Shown in pieces: positions 47,213 through 60,607 of a stretch of DNA of 64,000 nucleotides. Source of the DNA: Hofstenia miamia (Eukaryota > Xenacoelomorpha > Acoela > Hofsteniidae); NCBI GenBank assembly GCA_900660155.1, contig CABFPE010000530.1, positions 282,793 through 346,792 of the forward strand, given 5' to 3'. A program made the translations under genes and the position numbers. The notes under the pieces are model-generated. The model saw only the letters and a program-made list of their open reading frames with translations, had not been told where the DNA came from and did no database searches. Position 1 is the first letter of the stretch. The number at the start of each line of letters is the position of its first letter.

Positions 47213-50200
47213 TATTCATTCAATTTTTTCGAAGCTAATTCCGTGCAATTCGAAACGAATTAAGTAATTGTAACATAAAAAAAACCTTTTTTACAGAGAA
47301 ATTTTTTTATAAATAAAGCTATTCGATACATAGTATTCTAATCAAAGTTGAGTGATTTGTCACATGGCGAGGATTTCTTTCAGACTTGTAATCAATAGTA
47401 AATTTGATGGGTTTTAAAAATGCGACTGTTTCCTAACTGTATCCCCTATTTTTATATTACATGTTGTTATTCATTATATATTATCCCTTTTTGATGTAGT
47501 TTTAAGCAGGCCCGCTACGTCCTCGTAATTTAACATTGGAACAGTTCTTTGCGGATCCTGGCCGAATTTACATCAGCTTCGCAGCCATTTTTCATAGAAA
47601 GAGGAGTCCTCAAAATTTGCCATGGGAAACCCTTTTAAAAATTAGCGATTTGTATTTCAATAAAAATCATTGAATTATTTCAAAGTTATGAGAATATAAA
47701 ACATCAACACTACTACATAGAAGTATGGATAAATATATGGTACCTCTGCATTAAAATACCTTTTGGATAATTGGTAGCAGCTCTGAAAAATAGATTTAAA
47801 AATGTCTATGCGTGCTTAAGTGCATTGCGAAATTCTAATTGAACATTCTGGTAAGATGTAATTTCCTTCTCAAATGATAACGAAGATTTGAAGGCTTAGC
47901 AAACTGGAAAAAAGTCGCTCTCTAGTAACTGATGTGGAAGGTGGTGCAAAGAATATTATAATTATGGCTTATATTTGCTTTAACAAATTCACCTCGATTT
48001 CCTTTGATATAAATTTTGCACAAGTATCTGATTTTGTGTTTGGATTTCTCATTATATCATACTGGGTATTACCAAATCTGATGTTTATTCAGCAAGGTAG
48101 ACGTCCGGATCCTGAAGATACAACTGGCATTCCCTAAAAACATTAATTTCTGCTTATGGGTTCTTGGATAATGTTTCGGATAATGACATTGATCAACGAT
48201 TTGATGCCAGCCAATTTTTCATCACTACGAAAATCTTGCAGTGTTTCTTTTTTGGGATGGAATGCCATTTGAGTTATCACCATATTTGCTTTCTTTCAAA
48301 TAAATGTAATTGACGTACCACAAGCCTAGCAGTTGCCAGTTAGTGAATAAGTTGAAAAACAGCAATATAGTTAATAAATCATTGAATTATCACTGGATGT
48401 TCGTCGTTCAAGGGTTAACCCTTAAGGTATCTATTATCCAAGTGACAGATCCCATATTCAGTTTTTGTTTTTGTAGCGCTTTTGATTTAGAGATAGTGGA
48501 GTCCGAATGTGATCGAAATCGATTAAACACAGCGGTTTATTGTATTATATTTATACAATTAATTTACAATAGTCGCGATTCACTTCATATCTATAAATTT
48601 ATTTGTAAGGTTTTTGTATAATACAACTCGTGTATTATTTTTACATAACAAAACATAACCTAAAAATCAAACAATGCCTAAAGAATTCATTCAAATGTTA
48701 CAAATTACAACAGATCTAAATGGTTCTATATGATTTGAAATTACACAAAATATATCCGACGAATAATGACTGTTGGCATAAGCTTAAGGTAACTAGTGGG
48801 AAATGAATGCTTTTTAGACAATATGTTTTTAATCATATCTAGCTGAAAAAATGGTAAAATATTATTTTTAGTTTTTTGTCAACACAATTTCAAGCTGGAT
48901 GTTGTTTAAAAATTCGTCTAAAAACACTAATTTGATAAAAAAAATTGAAGATTTGCAAGTCAGAAATATGCTGCCATTTAGGGATGATATGTAAGCCATT
49001 CAATCGAATTTACCATCAAGCTTTGTAACTATGATTTGTTTGACCTCTTGTATAAAATCATCGACTTTTTCAAACTCTTGATTTTCAGCTGTAAAAATTT
49101 ATTCTTTGCTAAAATTTAATGAAATTTTAACCGTAGCTAGGACTTAACCTAAAGTTTTTTCAGTAAACTGATTTTATTACTGTCATCCATATTTAACTAC
49201 CTTGGCACAATATCTCTTTTGGAAAAAAATTTGGTAACAGAAAACGTTAGAAGTTCTGAAAATAGTTTTATAGTTTAAATCCCAGTCGTATCATTTATTT
49301 GACAAAATGAGGGTGATTTGAGCACTGTATCTTTTTTTCTCAAAAATATGATTAAAAAACTAGCCTTAAAAACTCATTCATTGGTTGTCATGAAAACGCT
49401 AACTTGCCTAATTAATTTTTTTACAATATTCATTTGAATTAGTATCCGTCTTATGGTATAGTATTTAGGAGGATTGGGTTGAATTTAAAAATAATATTCA
49501 TTACCTACTTAAATCATTACCTTAAATCAAGTCCAATTAAAATTTTATCAAGAAAATCGATCCGAAACCCAAAGCCTAAGAAAAAGACTAAAAGTATGTG
49601 CAAAATCGTATATATTTGACTACAGCAATCGCTAATCATGTTACTGTCATATTTTATTAGTGCCTGTTGCTTGTCTAATTTACTAAAAATCTGATTTCAG
49701 CAACAGTCTTTCCCGTGTCAAATTTTACATTTAAAATTGAGAACAAATTTCCTCATTAGAATGCCGCTTCTCCATGTATCCAAGTTTGTCTTTCATTGAC
49801 GAATGTATATATAATAGGCATTATTTTTATGCAAGCAGTAAATGAGGGCTGTTCCCTTTGATTTTTTGTTAAGACAACAATTGATGTTGTTTAAACTGTT
49901 AATTAGTTTCGTAGGTCGTTTACCATTTCTTGAGAATCGGCATTTCGCTGTTTACAGTTCATCGTTTTCTATCTTTGATTATTCCTTTTGCATTAAGAGA
50001 AATATGCGCCATCAATTTATTATTTTCTAAATCTATCCGCTTAATTTCTCTTGATTTACGTTAAAGCATTTTTGAACGTTAAGTTTCCTTTACAAATGCA
50101 AAGTGTAAATCAACTGTTGTTATTTTTAGAACATATTGAAAATTTGAAATCCATTTTCAATATTGCTAACCGTTTTGTGAAAAGCTGTTACGAAATGGGC

Positions 50201-50926
50201 ATTTCTCAAGTTAATCTAAACTGCCTAGGAATTTCTTAAAATATTTCATAGTTTTTGAAAAAATTTAAACACTAATATAGAAAATCAAAATCTGAAAGTG
50301 TCATATGATAAAGAAATTTTACAATCATTTACGATCTCAGGTCCGCGACCTCCAACTTGAATAGTCTATCTATGTAAGTGGAAATAGTTGAAGTTAGTTG
50401 TTGCTTTCGAGGGCTTTGGACCTCCTGATTACTTGAACATTAAGCATGGAGCAAATTTGAAGCTTTTTAAGAAATCGAATTTTCATTGTAGAAAAAAAAT
50501 ACATTTGAGTATAAATAATCAACATTCACCAATAGATGTCTTCATATCCAACAGTTTCCAAATTTTCTAGTAAAATAAGTAGGAAATTGCTTGAAAATGT
50601 GGGGAATACGATTATGATGCTCATTATTCTTGTATTTAATCAATTATAATAATGATTATTCAACTCATTATTTTTAAAGTTCTCTTCACAGTGCTTTATA
50701 GCCAAGTAAGCTGATCATTTCCTTCAAACAGTTTTTAATTGCTTTGATTTTGTGCATTTGTTGTAATGAACGTATATGCGTAACCGAACTGAAATCCTCG
50801 ATTCTTTAAATTAAATGTTTTCAGATCGAAATTTTAGTGTTCGAGGTGTGAATCAAAAACTCAAATTCGTTTTCAACCTTTTCGATTTATTCAGATTCTG
50901 CATGAAAAATAGAGATGTGCGCGGTG
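47213..50926. other. Non-coding tract
   Basis: Nothing recognised beyond short unsupported open frames (47934-48137, 48310-48621, 49842-50030, 50051-50239, 50388-50570). Confidence 0.35.
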
Positions 50927-51292
50927 CAGACTTGTCAACGAATGGAGCTTCTAACGAACCGAGCCGAGCCGAGCTTGAGTAGAATATTGGATATATAACG
51001 AGCCGTTTTTTTAAGAAAAGCAAATTTATAGTAGTGCTTGTTAATTTGATTATGCAGATTTTTCTCATTTTTTCATTCAATATGCCTTTCTTATAATCTA
51101 ATTTTAGAAATGTTTATTAAATAATGGGAAGAGCCATGTAAACAATTCTGAGAGCGCAATATTTTTAAAAAAATATCGAGCTGAAACGAACCTCATTGAA
51201 AGATTTTATTGGCGACCCGAGCCGAACCGAAATTACTCAAAATTAAAACGAGCCGAGCTGAGCTCAGAAATTTCCGCTCGTTGACAAGTCTG
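50927..51292. mobile_element. hAT-like MITE, GAGCCGAG family, copy 1
   Basis: Ends CAGACTTGTCAACGAA and TCGTTGACAAGTCTG are inverted repeats of about 15 bp. Subterminal regions carry GAGCCGAGCCGAGC, CGAGCCG and CGAGCCGAGCTGAGC words. The identical 8-bp flank GCGCGGTG is present on both sides (50919-50926, 51293-51300). 366 bp, non-coding core. The interior matches 61618-61921 closely. Confidence 0.92.
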
Positions 51293-51551
51293 GCGCGGTG
51301 CGTTATTTCATTTGTTAAGTATAGTAGCCGGGGCTTATAACAGCCTCAATCTTTGCTCTTTTTTGGTCTCATTAAAATTTTCGAATAATCATATGTTACA
51401 AATTTCAGAAAACTGGTCGTTATAATCGCGGGCACTGGATAAGGTTTTCCATTTAAAAATAGGAATTTATTTTGCAAAATGTCACTTTCATGGATAATTT
51501 AGTTAAGTTTCTTTCATCAATTACGTTTCATTTATTAGGCTTTGTCTTTAG

Positions 51552-51641
51552 ATGCATTGATGACGAAATAAAAAGCATTCTTAAGAAATCATCAGTCTTT
51601 AGCTCCCCGCCACCAGAAGATGCTTCTGATGACCAAGTCAG
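51552..51641 (+). CDS. Coding exon with SILK-type motif
   Basis: Acceptor TTTGTCTTTAG and donor CAG|GTATTG. Entering with phase 2 (AG|A, Arg, if joined to the exon ending at 4334) it reads CIDDEIKSILKKSSVFSS and then PPPEDASDDQV, leaving phase 2. KSILKK fits the SILK consensus ([GS]IL[RK]), a known docking motif for protein phosphatase 1 in proteins such as inhibitor-2. It is a short linear motif, so function is only suggested. The same KSILK occurs in the next exon. Residues are acidic and Ser-rich, likely disordered. The MITE ending at 51292 lies only about 260 bp upstream of the acceptor. Confidence 0.75.
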
Positions 51642-54600
51642 GTATTGTTTCTTACATTCCACATTACTTTTTAACTTATTTTGTTGTCAATATCATATCC
51701 AATTTCATTAACTACAAACCGTGCTTTATTTCTTGCCGTGCTGTGCTCGTGTCCATTCTTACATAATATTTTATGTCCGTGCCTTGCTGGAACCCACATT
51801 AAAATACGCATAGAATATTTTTGTTATTTTGATTTTTTAAATCTATTAATTTGCATATTAAAGTCATCAAAAGTATTGTTTCTTGAACAATTTGTTAAAC
51901 TATATAAATAGTTTGCTGCCAAAAATATTTCATTCATGCAGGTTTAATCTAAGATGCCTTTTACATTAGACGAAATAACAAAATTTCTGAAAAAATAATT
52001 CAAATCGCGTTTCACTGATGATTAAAACTGGCACAAAATCACATATTGATTTCCTAAGTTAGATTTTCGTGCCGTGCTGGGCTTGTGTTTGATTTTTTTT
52101 AAATTTGGTGTCGTGTCGTGCTCGTGCCCCACTGCGTTCTTTCGTGCCATGATCGTACCAAAAATTGAAGGCGCGGTTCTAAAACTGACTACAAGTAAGT
52201 TCTATTTATTTTGTTCTCAATTTTATTACCGTATCTAGATGAGATAGTGTAGTTTAAATAATCAAGACTAAATGGAAATATTTGTTAGGTATAAGGGTGT
52301 CCGTAGATATTAATTAATTAGTGATTAATTTGTATGAAACATTTAACCTGAATCCAATACAAATTATTTGTTCTATGGGTCCATTCTCATACAATGTTTT
52401 TCTATGTATTTTTATAAGTTGCTTTGATGTGTTGTGTGTATTTTGGCAATTTTGCCTTATTTTGAAATTTAAGGAGAAAATAGCTTCTCTGATTGACTTC
52501 TTGGAAGGAAACTAAATAATAAGGAACACAGATCTGAGTATCTACCTATATATGTTTCTTTGCTACATGCTACATTCAGCCAGATCGATTGCAACTAGGA
52601 AATTGTGTGCGAGTAAGGCTTTTCCATCCTGCTCAGCCGCCTGCCTATCTGTTTTGTAACTGTACTAGACCCTACCCACAAAAGCATTACCCGTTTGTTA
52701 TCCGTAGCAGTAAATGGGCTGTGCACGCACAGTTCTAGCAAACACATGAAATAAATATTAGTCCAAAAATTGCTTCTTATTACCAATAGTTCTTTGAAAT
52801 GTTCTGGTAAGCTCAGCTCGAAAATCCGCTAACTTGGCTCGTTACCATGTTGGCCTGGCTCACAGTTGAATGGCTCATCGTGGTTCTTAATTCATTAGCC
52901 AATCATCGTCGACTATTAGTATAAAGGTGCTTATGACCCCGCCGTATAAATTGTTAATGTAATTCAACGCATATCTCACTTTATCGGTCACCGAACGATA
53001 TACTTCCCCATTGGAACTATTTCGTTAAGAATAGGCTAGATTTTTCTATACAAGTTTTCAGTACTGCAGCATGATCAGCACAAGGCGAAAGGGATTCTTT
53101 TTCAAAAGAATTGGTTATCAACAAAACGAGATCTCGGCTTCTTCCAAAATACGTGAAATACCTCAAACTTATCTGAAGTACTTTTGATACACTCGCAAAT
53201 TTTGCAAAAAATTAAAAATTTTTAAGTAAGTTTGTAAATATGCTTATTTTTAAAACGATCGGCTCGACTCGGCTCGCGAAAATTAGAGCTTATTATAACG
53301 CCGAGATAGAGACCACACATTTTCGGTCCAATGAGATTTGGTTTTTATCCCGTACTGAAATAAAGATGTTCTGAAATTTTGTGTATAATAATCAAGTTGA
53401 ATACTGAAGAGAAATATTTAACATATATTAGTCCAGCCAATATAATATATTAGCAAACATAGTATATATTAATATAGTATAGTAGCAAATATTATATATC
53501 AAATTGGTCTCTGTTGAATTGAGAAGTTGGTCCCGGTCCCGTCTTTTGTTTTTCGGTCCCTCAGAACGTCTCTAAAGTTCTTATTGCAATTTAGTTAAAC
53601 AGCCTTTGAATTCATAACGAACTTCAAAGGTCTGAAATTTAAGTTTAAATTGTTAATCAAGAATTGATGAAAACCAAATTAATTTAAATGTTTTGTTTGT
53701 GAAAATTGACAACGTCACCCGAATTTTTTAACGCTGTACCAGTAACCGTTCGTAGACGGAAAGTTTTTACGAGTACGGCCAGGTAAATTCATTCCCGCGT
53801 ATCATTCCCACTAGGTTCAGAGATGGGGATTGTGGGGATCCCATATTACCGTCAGGCTTGCTGATCTCTGATGCAAAAATTAGGCAATAATACCGATCAA
53901 TGATGCTGCTTATCTTCCAAAAAATGCTCAGTTTGCAGAATTAATCTCGAGTTTGAGCTTATCTTTTCCATGAAAACCACTGTATAACATAAGACTTATT
54001 CTGATATTACAATTAGTTTAAATGTGCAGGGCGCTCTCTTATCAAAAAGCACTATAACAACATGCTTTTTATAGGTTGAATATATTGTCTCACAAAATTA
54101 TTAAATCATTCATATTTTTAACCCACTTACAAAATTAAAAAATTTTTTTATAGATCTTCTATTAAGCACATTGCCTCAAGAAACAATACATTCTATTAAA
54201 ATGTTATAATATGAGTGGGTTATAATAGATTGAAAATATTTTTTTTATTTCAGACACATTGAACTAAATTTGTTAAATTTTTTATGTCCTTTGCTATGTA
54301 TCTCTACCATAACAAGTAGATTTTTCATCACACAACCCAAGGAAAATTTGTGGGAAGCCTTTATTTACCAGTGCACTACTTTTTAAAAATTTGAGCAGTT
54401 TTTGAACTTTGAAATCATTAGCACTGTTCTGCACAAGGATGTTGTTTGTGCTACTTTTCTGAAATCAATAGTCTTTATTGGTGGTATGTGAAGAACAAAA
54501 TATATGGTAGAAATTCTATTTTTTATACTTGTTGACGCTAATGTTTTTCAGTAGAACTTTTGATCCACATATTCTTTACTGAGATTGCATATCGATGGAC

Positions 54601-56330
54601 AGCTTGTTTTCTTTTCTGCCAATGTAGCCTTCTTGAATAGTGAAGGATAGTTTGTGCTACTTCATAAATAGTTGGTAAGCTATCTCCAATTCAAAGATCA
54701 TCTTCATGCATTATGATTAATTAAAATCTAATTAAAGAAAAAAGACGAGCAGAAAAAATAAAGTGTTTTCTTTATGATTTCTACTAAAAACAAGTAAAAA
54801 ACGCATATGTCCTTCCCACACATTTAGTATACGTTCTGGATGGAAAAACAATTATTTCCTGTGTAGTATATGCTTTTAAAAAATCGCCTGTATAGCCCAC
54901 TCCTTGTTATAATTTATTTAATTTTGAATGAAAGAAATTGCTTTCATTTTTTAATTTTAAGTTTTACTAATTAATAACTTCAATATCCTAGCATGTAACA
55001 CTAACAATAGTGAATTAGTGCATACACTATTGATCGAAACCTAATTTCTCATTGCAGTTAGTAATTGTATATAACAAATATATCGTTAAAAAGACTCTTA
55101 TAGCCCTTTGATTCCTAGAATTTGTTTGATGATAAACTGAAATATCAAACAAAAATTGAAATAGGAGGGCTTTTTGAACTGAACCTGAAATGAAAATTAC
55201 TCGAAATACAAATTAAAACTGAAACTGAAATTATCTGAATTTTAATTCAATTGAATGCATTACGCCTGAATATGGTTTGCAGGACTTTTGTTTACCTCCA
55301 GAAACTTCAGAATCTGCCTTTTATTAAGTTATAATCCAAACAGTTTTCACATAGATATGGTTGAATTAGTAGCAATGAATGAAGAAGTACCCAAATTTCT
55401 TATATTTAATGCAATTTTTCATCTGGATTTAGAATTACATTTGCCACTTTTAGCAGGTGCCTGGCCTTGGATATTAATTCGTTCAATTTTATTATTTGTA
55501 AAAGCATGCTTTGAAGCTTATGCTAAACCATGCTTGACTCCAATAAGCGTATTAAGAATATATTCCAACTATTGCACATGAAGGTTATTAGTTAGTTTTG
55601 ATTAAATGTTTACGCTTTTGGATTTAGTCCCAAAAACCATTATGGTTATTGTCGGATTGACCATTTGTCTTACGGCCGTGCCTGATACTGATATGATATC
55701 CATGCTAATCTTTATAAATTTAATCTCTGTACTATATGTGTTCATAATTTATTTGCTCTCAAATAATGCCATTTGCAACACTGATTCCTCAATTGATCGT
55801 TTCTTACATTTTATTTAAAAAATTTTTACGCGTTTACTGACTCTCTACCAGGTTTACTTGAAAATATCCTATCTTTTGAAAACTTTTGTTCTCTTATATA
55901 AATAATAAATTTTAAGACACCTACGGAAATGCTTTTAACCTACACTAAACTTAGCTTGTTAACCTTATTTGCCACAAGAGGGGTTGATTCCTCCACCACT
56001 ACATATTTTTGGTACATTTTAGTTTTTTAATAATCCGATGTGTCAACAATATTGTCAAAATTTTGATTATAAATTTTGTATTTTTACATGAAACCAGGCC
56101 AATCACTTTGCCCAATTTAAATTGGGCAGCCCATTTTGAACAATTTTTGCCCAATTTATTGTTTGCTGCCCAATTTTCTTTATTGTAAATCTGTAGGTTA
56201 ATACAGAGCTAGAATTTTTCTTCAAATTTCATATTCCTGCTCCTATTTGTAGATTTTTTATTATTATTATCGTATTCGTATATTTACGTATAATTAATGT
56301 TATTGTTAGATTTATTTTGAAACCTTGAAT
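51642..56330. other. First part of an 11-kb intron
   Basis: No exon supported. It contains patches of short repeated words typical of worn MITEs: CGTGC (51720-52190), GAGCT/GGCTCG (about 52810-52870 and 53260-53285), GGTCC(C) (53310-53575), and GCCCAATTT (56095-56180, including CCCAATTTAAATTGGG). Only the first is entered separately. Confidence 0.4.
51720..52190. repeat. Worn MITE-like repeat with CGTGC words
   Basis: GCCGTGCTGTGCTCGTG near the left and GTCGTGTCGTGCTCGTGCCC near the right bracket an AT-rich middle. The right side ends GGCGCGGTTCTAAAACTG, which reads as a hAT-type end (CAGTTTTAGAACCGCG) on the other strand. No matching left end was found, so the copy is probably truncated. 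Confidence 0.45.
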
Positions 56331-56868
56331 CAGGCTTGCCACTTGCTCCCTCTTTAAGGGAATTTCCTGCAGCCCTGCCAACTGGTTCATATTTCATGCT
56401 GTCATATTTAGATGTATGCTAATCTTTTGGTCCGATCTCTGAGTTTAATGTACTTTCTTAAAACTGATAATTCCTTTTAACATTTAGCTGTTTTCTGAAA
56501 GCATTAGTGGAAACACGGTGTTAAGTAGAGCAGAATAAAACTTACATAATATTTTGTATTTGACTACGGCACTACGTACAACGTACTATTCATGTATTTG
56601 TTTCAATCCATTTTATATGAATATTTTGGCGATGAATCGAGGGGTATGATTCATTTTTATCTAATCTATTGAAAAACCTATGAAAACTCCGTTAGTAATT
56701 TTTTTAAATTTTGAAATGGTTTCAAACAGTTTAATGTGATTTTTTATGATAAATTTAAAACAGTTAATTTTGTTGTACTTTTTTGATTATATTACAACTT
56801 GATTACATTAACATCTTATTTTGTTTCTTGAATAACTGTATTATTATTTCATATTTCAATTAATCTAA

Positions 56869-59081
56869 ATGGATGGTAAGTGTCGCTTCTCAACCAGTGT
56901 TTCCACTAAATATTCTTGGACGATGGGCGTGCCGAATGATCCATTCTCGGCACCATGCAAACATTGCAATAATAAGCGGAACTTCGCAAACGGCCTCTAT
57001 TTGTTGAAACAACACGAATTGAAAGACAGCCACAAAAAAATGTCCCAGCTGATAGAAATCAAGTGTCCTGCAAAATCGGCGCCGCTTTGGCCGGCTCTAT
57101 CACAAAAGAGACAGGAATAATCAAGGCTACAATTTATCACTGCATAAAAATCATCGTAGTGTGTGTTTCGCTGAAATCTAGTGATTGTTTTTACTCGTAA
57201 GCGCGGGTTGTACAAAATTATGTTTCCTGATAGTCAATTTAGTTGTATCAATTGTCGGAGAACAAAAACCACTTATATTATAACTAAAGCCATTGCTCCG
57301 TATGTTCGAAAGCAACTAGCCGGTTCTCTGTCTACTGCTAGTCGCGTGGGCTTCCATCTGGACGAATCGTCCTATAATAAAAAATGTAGGCTTGAAATCT
57401 GGGTTGTATACTTCAATGACAATGTACGCAAAAACACTTATCTCAAGACGGTTCAACTTGAAACACAGCTAAATTTGAAAGACTTTCTGAACAATTCCAT
57501 TAAAAGTTTGTCAGAATTGCGGCTCGTTAATGCCGATGTAGTGTTCAACGCGTTTCAAAAAACAAAGGAATTCGAAATTGGATATGGGAAAGTACAATAT
57601 GTTATGACTGATAATTGTAGTACTATGCGAGGGAAGAGTGACGGAGCTGTGAAGAAAATAACGTATGTTTATCCTAATCCTGTTCCCCTCCCGGGTTGCA
57701 GTTGACATATGGCGAATTTGGTTGCGAAGGACGTTGCTGCTGAATCGGAATTAGTTTCGAAAATTGTGGATTTTATGTCGTCTCTTTCTGCCTTTATAAA
57801 TAAATCACCAAAAGCTCAGTCACTTTTGCATCAAGTTGAGAGTTTCTTAGGACTTCCCTCGCTACCTGCTTATTTCGCCACGCGTTTCTTATGTATTTAT
57901 ACATCTGTTGAAGCAATCACCGATCAGTTTCCTGTTGTACAAAAACTACTATCATTGATACCCGCTAGAGATGAAGAGCATATGAAACTTCTGAAAAATA
58001 TCGGCTCAAACATGCTACTGATCCACCTCAATTAATGTGCACTTCACCTTATATATTTTTACGAAGCAATGTCAAGATCCAACATTGGATATTCATTCGT
58101 TTCTCATTCGACTGCTTCAGTATATTTCTAAGATATTGACCAAATTGAGACATTCCATTGATCTCTCAGATAAAATATATCACAGTAAATTGTTTCATGA
58201 TGATGAAGCAAAATTATTCAAGGCTCAAAAGACGGATTTTCAATATTCCTGCCAAAATCCCTGTGTATTATCCGCTTTAAATAATTTGAGTGAAAAAGAG
58301 ATCAGTGATGGGACAAGTCAAATGAATTTATGCTATCTACTGCAATGAAGCGTTTTTCGGTTTACCTTTGTGACGACCTACTCCGTAACAGTTATATTTT
58401 CTACATGGAAATTGGTAAATTCACTGAACGGACAATTGCTAAGTTGGTGAAAGTGGCTAAAATTGTGCATTGTAATCCATCAGTTACCCAGGATAAATCC
58501 TCAGTAATGCGAGTTACCGAAGACTCGAAAAAGACCATGAATGCTCTTTATAATAATAAAATTCTTTAACAATATCTACCGCTTAAAGAACTGTTTCAAA
58601 ACGCTCATTTATATTCCCCTCAAAGTATGAATGTTGAAAGCGGATTTTCAAATATGAAAAAGACAGAAACCGGATATCAAGCCTTGTTTCTAGCAGATAC
58701 TTACGATTCTCTAAGAATTAGCAAGAATTTTTTTAATACTTTTAATTACGAGAAATTCGCTATACCTGCTGATCTTATTGATATGGTGAGAAATGCGAGT
58801 AAAAATATAAGGAGGATGCGGCTCCCCCCAAACAACAAAATGTGGAAAACGCCAATACAGCTGCCACAGTGCGTGACTCTATTGGCGTCTACAAACGACA
58901 TACTCCAGCTAAATTAAGACTCGAAATGAAAAATGTTGATGTTGATATTGAAAAAGCCCAGAAGGTGCTTGAAGAACTCCGTGCTAAGAAACAGAAACTT
59001 GACAATGAAAAAGCAAGCGTTTCTGCGAGATCTGAAACGGACACAGCTCATATTGTTGTTAGTATGTTCAATGTAAATTAA
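56869..59081 (+). pseudogene. hAT transposase, broken
   Basis: Parts in order: an N-terminal zinc-finger-like segment (KYSWTMGVPNDPFSAPCKHC to LKQHELKDSHKK, 56869-57120). Then an RNase H-like core with FHLDES (first catalytic Asp, about 57352), YVMTDNCSTMRG (second Asp, about 57600), a C..H zinc site with MANLVAKD (57700-57730), and YFATRFLCIYTSVEAI (57871). Last, a C-terminal VESGFSNMK..E (58633) dimerisation-type segment with LRISKNFFN, and a coiled-coil tail rich in Lys and Glu to 59081. The reading frame changes at least five times. There are stops at 57118-57120, 57703-57705 (between the Cys and His of the zinc site), 58033-58035 and 58567-58569. No intact protein is possible from this copy. 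Confidence 0.8.
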
Positions 59082-59178
59082 ATATTTATGTAGTAACGAA
59101 CTTGCTTTTCACAAACAATGATTGCAATGTATGGCAGGTCACTGCTTGCTGTTTAAAAACAAAGCAATCCAGTCCTTT

Positions 59179-59565
59179 GTGATTACGTTACCTTTTAAAT
59201 TGTGATTACGTTACTCGTATTTTTATTTCTATTATCTAAATTTTCTACTTCATATCTAAAAAAGCCTCGTAATTTGTTGTGTTTTTTTTGGCGTGTTATA
59301 ATTCTCTTATGGGTCCTCTCGGCATTTGGCATTCGCTTAACTTTTCAAAAATAATTTGCATTTCAAATGTACTTCCATATGTGGTGATTACGTTACTATT
59401 TTGCGAACTACATTTTCTTAGTATCATTTCTTAACTGTGTAATAGTATAGCGTAATTTATGTCTGCTGTAGCATGCTATTCCAAAGTTGGCTCTTCTTAA
59501 TCCAGAACCTTAAGCTGTAATACCAAAAAAGTTAGAAAAAACCAGTGACACTGCGATTACGTTAC
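59179..59565 (+). promoter_or_regulatory. Four GTGATTACGTTAC subterminal repeats
   Basis: Copies at 59179-59191, 59202-59214 and 59384-59396 are identical 13-mers. The one at 59553-59565 has C for T at its second position. All are in one orientation, within 460 bp of the proposed right end. Short subterminal repeats bound by the transposase are established for hAT elements; assignment here is by analogy. Confidence 0.7.
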
Positions 59566-60607
59566 CCTTGGAGTTAATGTTTTCACGTATTTTTATATTG
59601 CTCAATGTTTTGTTATTCTGAAGTGGCAGCCCTGCACGAAACTGCTGTATTAGTTCCCCATTTCGAAATTTTGTGTCTGTTGTTAAATAAAGAACCTCGT
59701 ATGGATACATTAACCAGATTTTGCCAACTCACAAATCATCATGAAACAGCCTATTGAAGAGATCCAAAACTTCAAAAGCACCAATTTTTTTGCTACCTAT
59801 CATTGAAAATTATGACGTTATCGACATTGTGATGCTATCATCTATCTAATGGGGTTTTAGTAACGTATAAAGTTTTATAGAAAAATTGTTTGAAGAAAAA
59901 TAGTTATTAAGATAGATGCTGAATCAACCCCTCCCCTTCCCTGTGATTTCAAAAGATAAAAATATCTTGTTGCAAATGGGGGTTAAATATTGTGATTAAT
60001 TGAAACTTAATTGTCTACTCATTTTCTGATTTTTCTAATTTGCTCCAAATACAAACTTGACATTCTCACACTGATAGTTTTATCGCGAGTGCTTGCGTCA
60101 TTCGGTTGGTATTTAGTCTTCCACCATATTCTACTCACAGCTGTTTTTAAATGAACCGTCTGCTTCCCAAATAACACTGCAAATAGTTTTATCTTCAATT
60201 CATCTCACAATGATAAATAATCAAAGTTGTGATAATTATTTTAGGTTGTTGAGTAATCATCTTCGCATTCTAGTTTTTTATTTCTGTTCTAGTTTCTAGC
60301 TTTTATTTTCACTTACGAATTGCGGTTAATTTAGTAAATTAAATACAGCGACAGTTTTTTTGCTAGCCACTATTCAATATCAATTGTAAAATGTCATGTG
60401 GAATGTAACAATTATCTTTCACATCAATTTTGAAAATTTCTATGTTACCATTGCTTAAATTATATCCATTTCAGAAAATTACTTTCCGCTCTGCTCATTC
60501 AGTTCTTTTTAACAATGTTTGCTCTTGATAATCCTAAGTAACTAATAACCAAGGCTGTTCGTTGTGAATAAATTCAATAATTCCTTAGTAATGTCAGGAT
60601 CAATATG

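Larger units (their letters stand above)
56331..59634 (+). mobile_element. Decayed hAT DNA transposon, 3.3 kb
   Basis: Left end CAGGCTTGCCACTT and the complement of the right end CAGGGCTGCCACTT match at 12 of 14 and look like hAT termini. Between them is a broken + strand transposase (56869-59081) and, in the right subterminal region, four copies of GATTACGTTAC. The 8-bp flanks (CCTTGAAT and CACGAAAC) do not match, so the duplication has eroded or the ends are slightly off. Non-autonomous in its present state. Confidence 0.65.

Noticed and set aside
53819-53871. CAGAGATGG...GATCTCTG, a 53-bp mini-element like the CGGATCC family
   Set aside because: Only 7 bp of terminal symmetry and unmatched flanks; too short to support.
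55288-55818. Two adjacent hydrophobic open frames that could be membrane proteins
   Set aside because: Weak start context, no splice sites, no recognisable motif, and AT-rich sequence readily yields hydrophobic codons.
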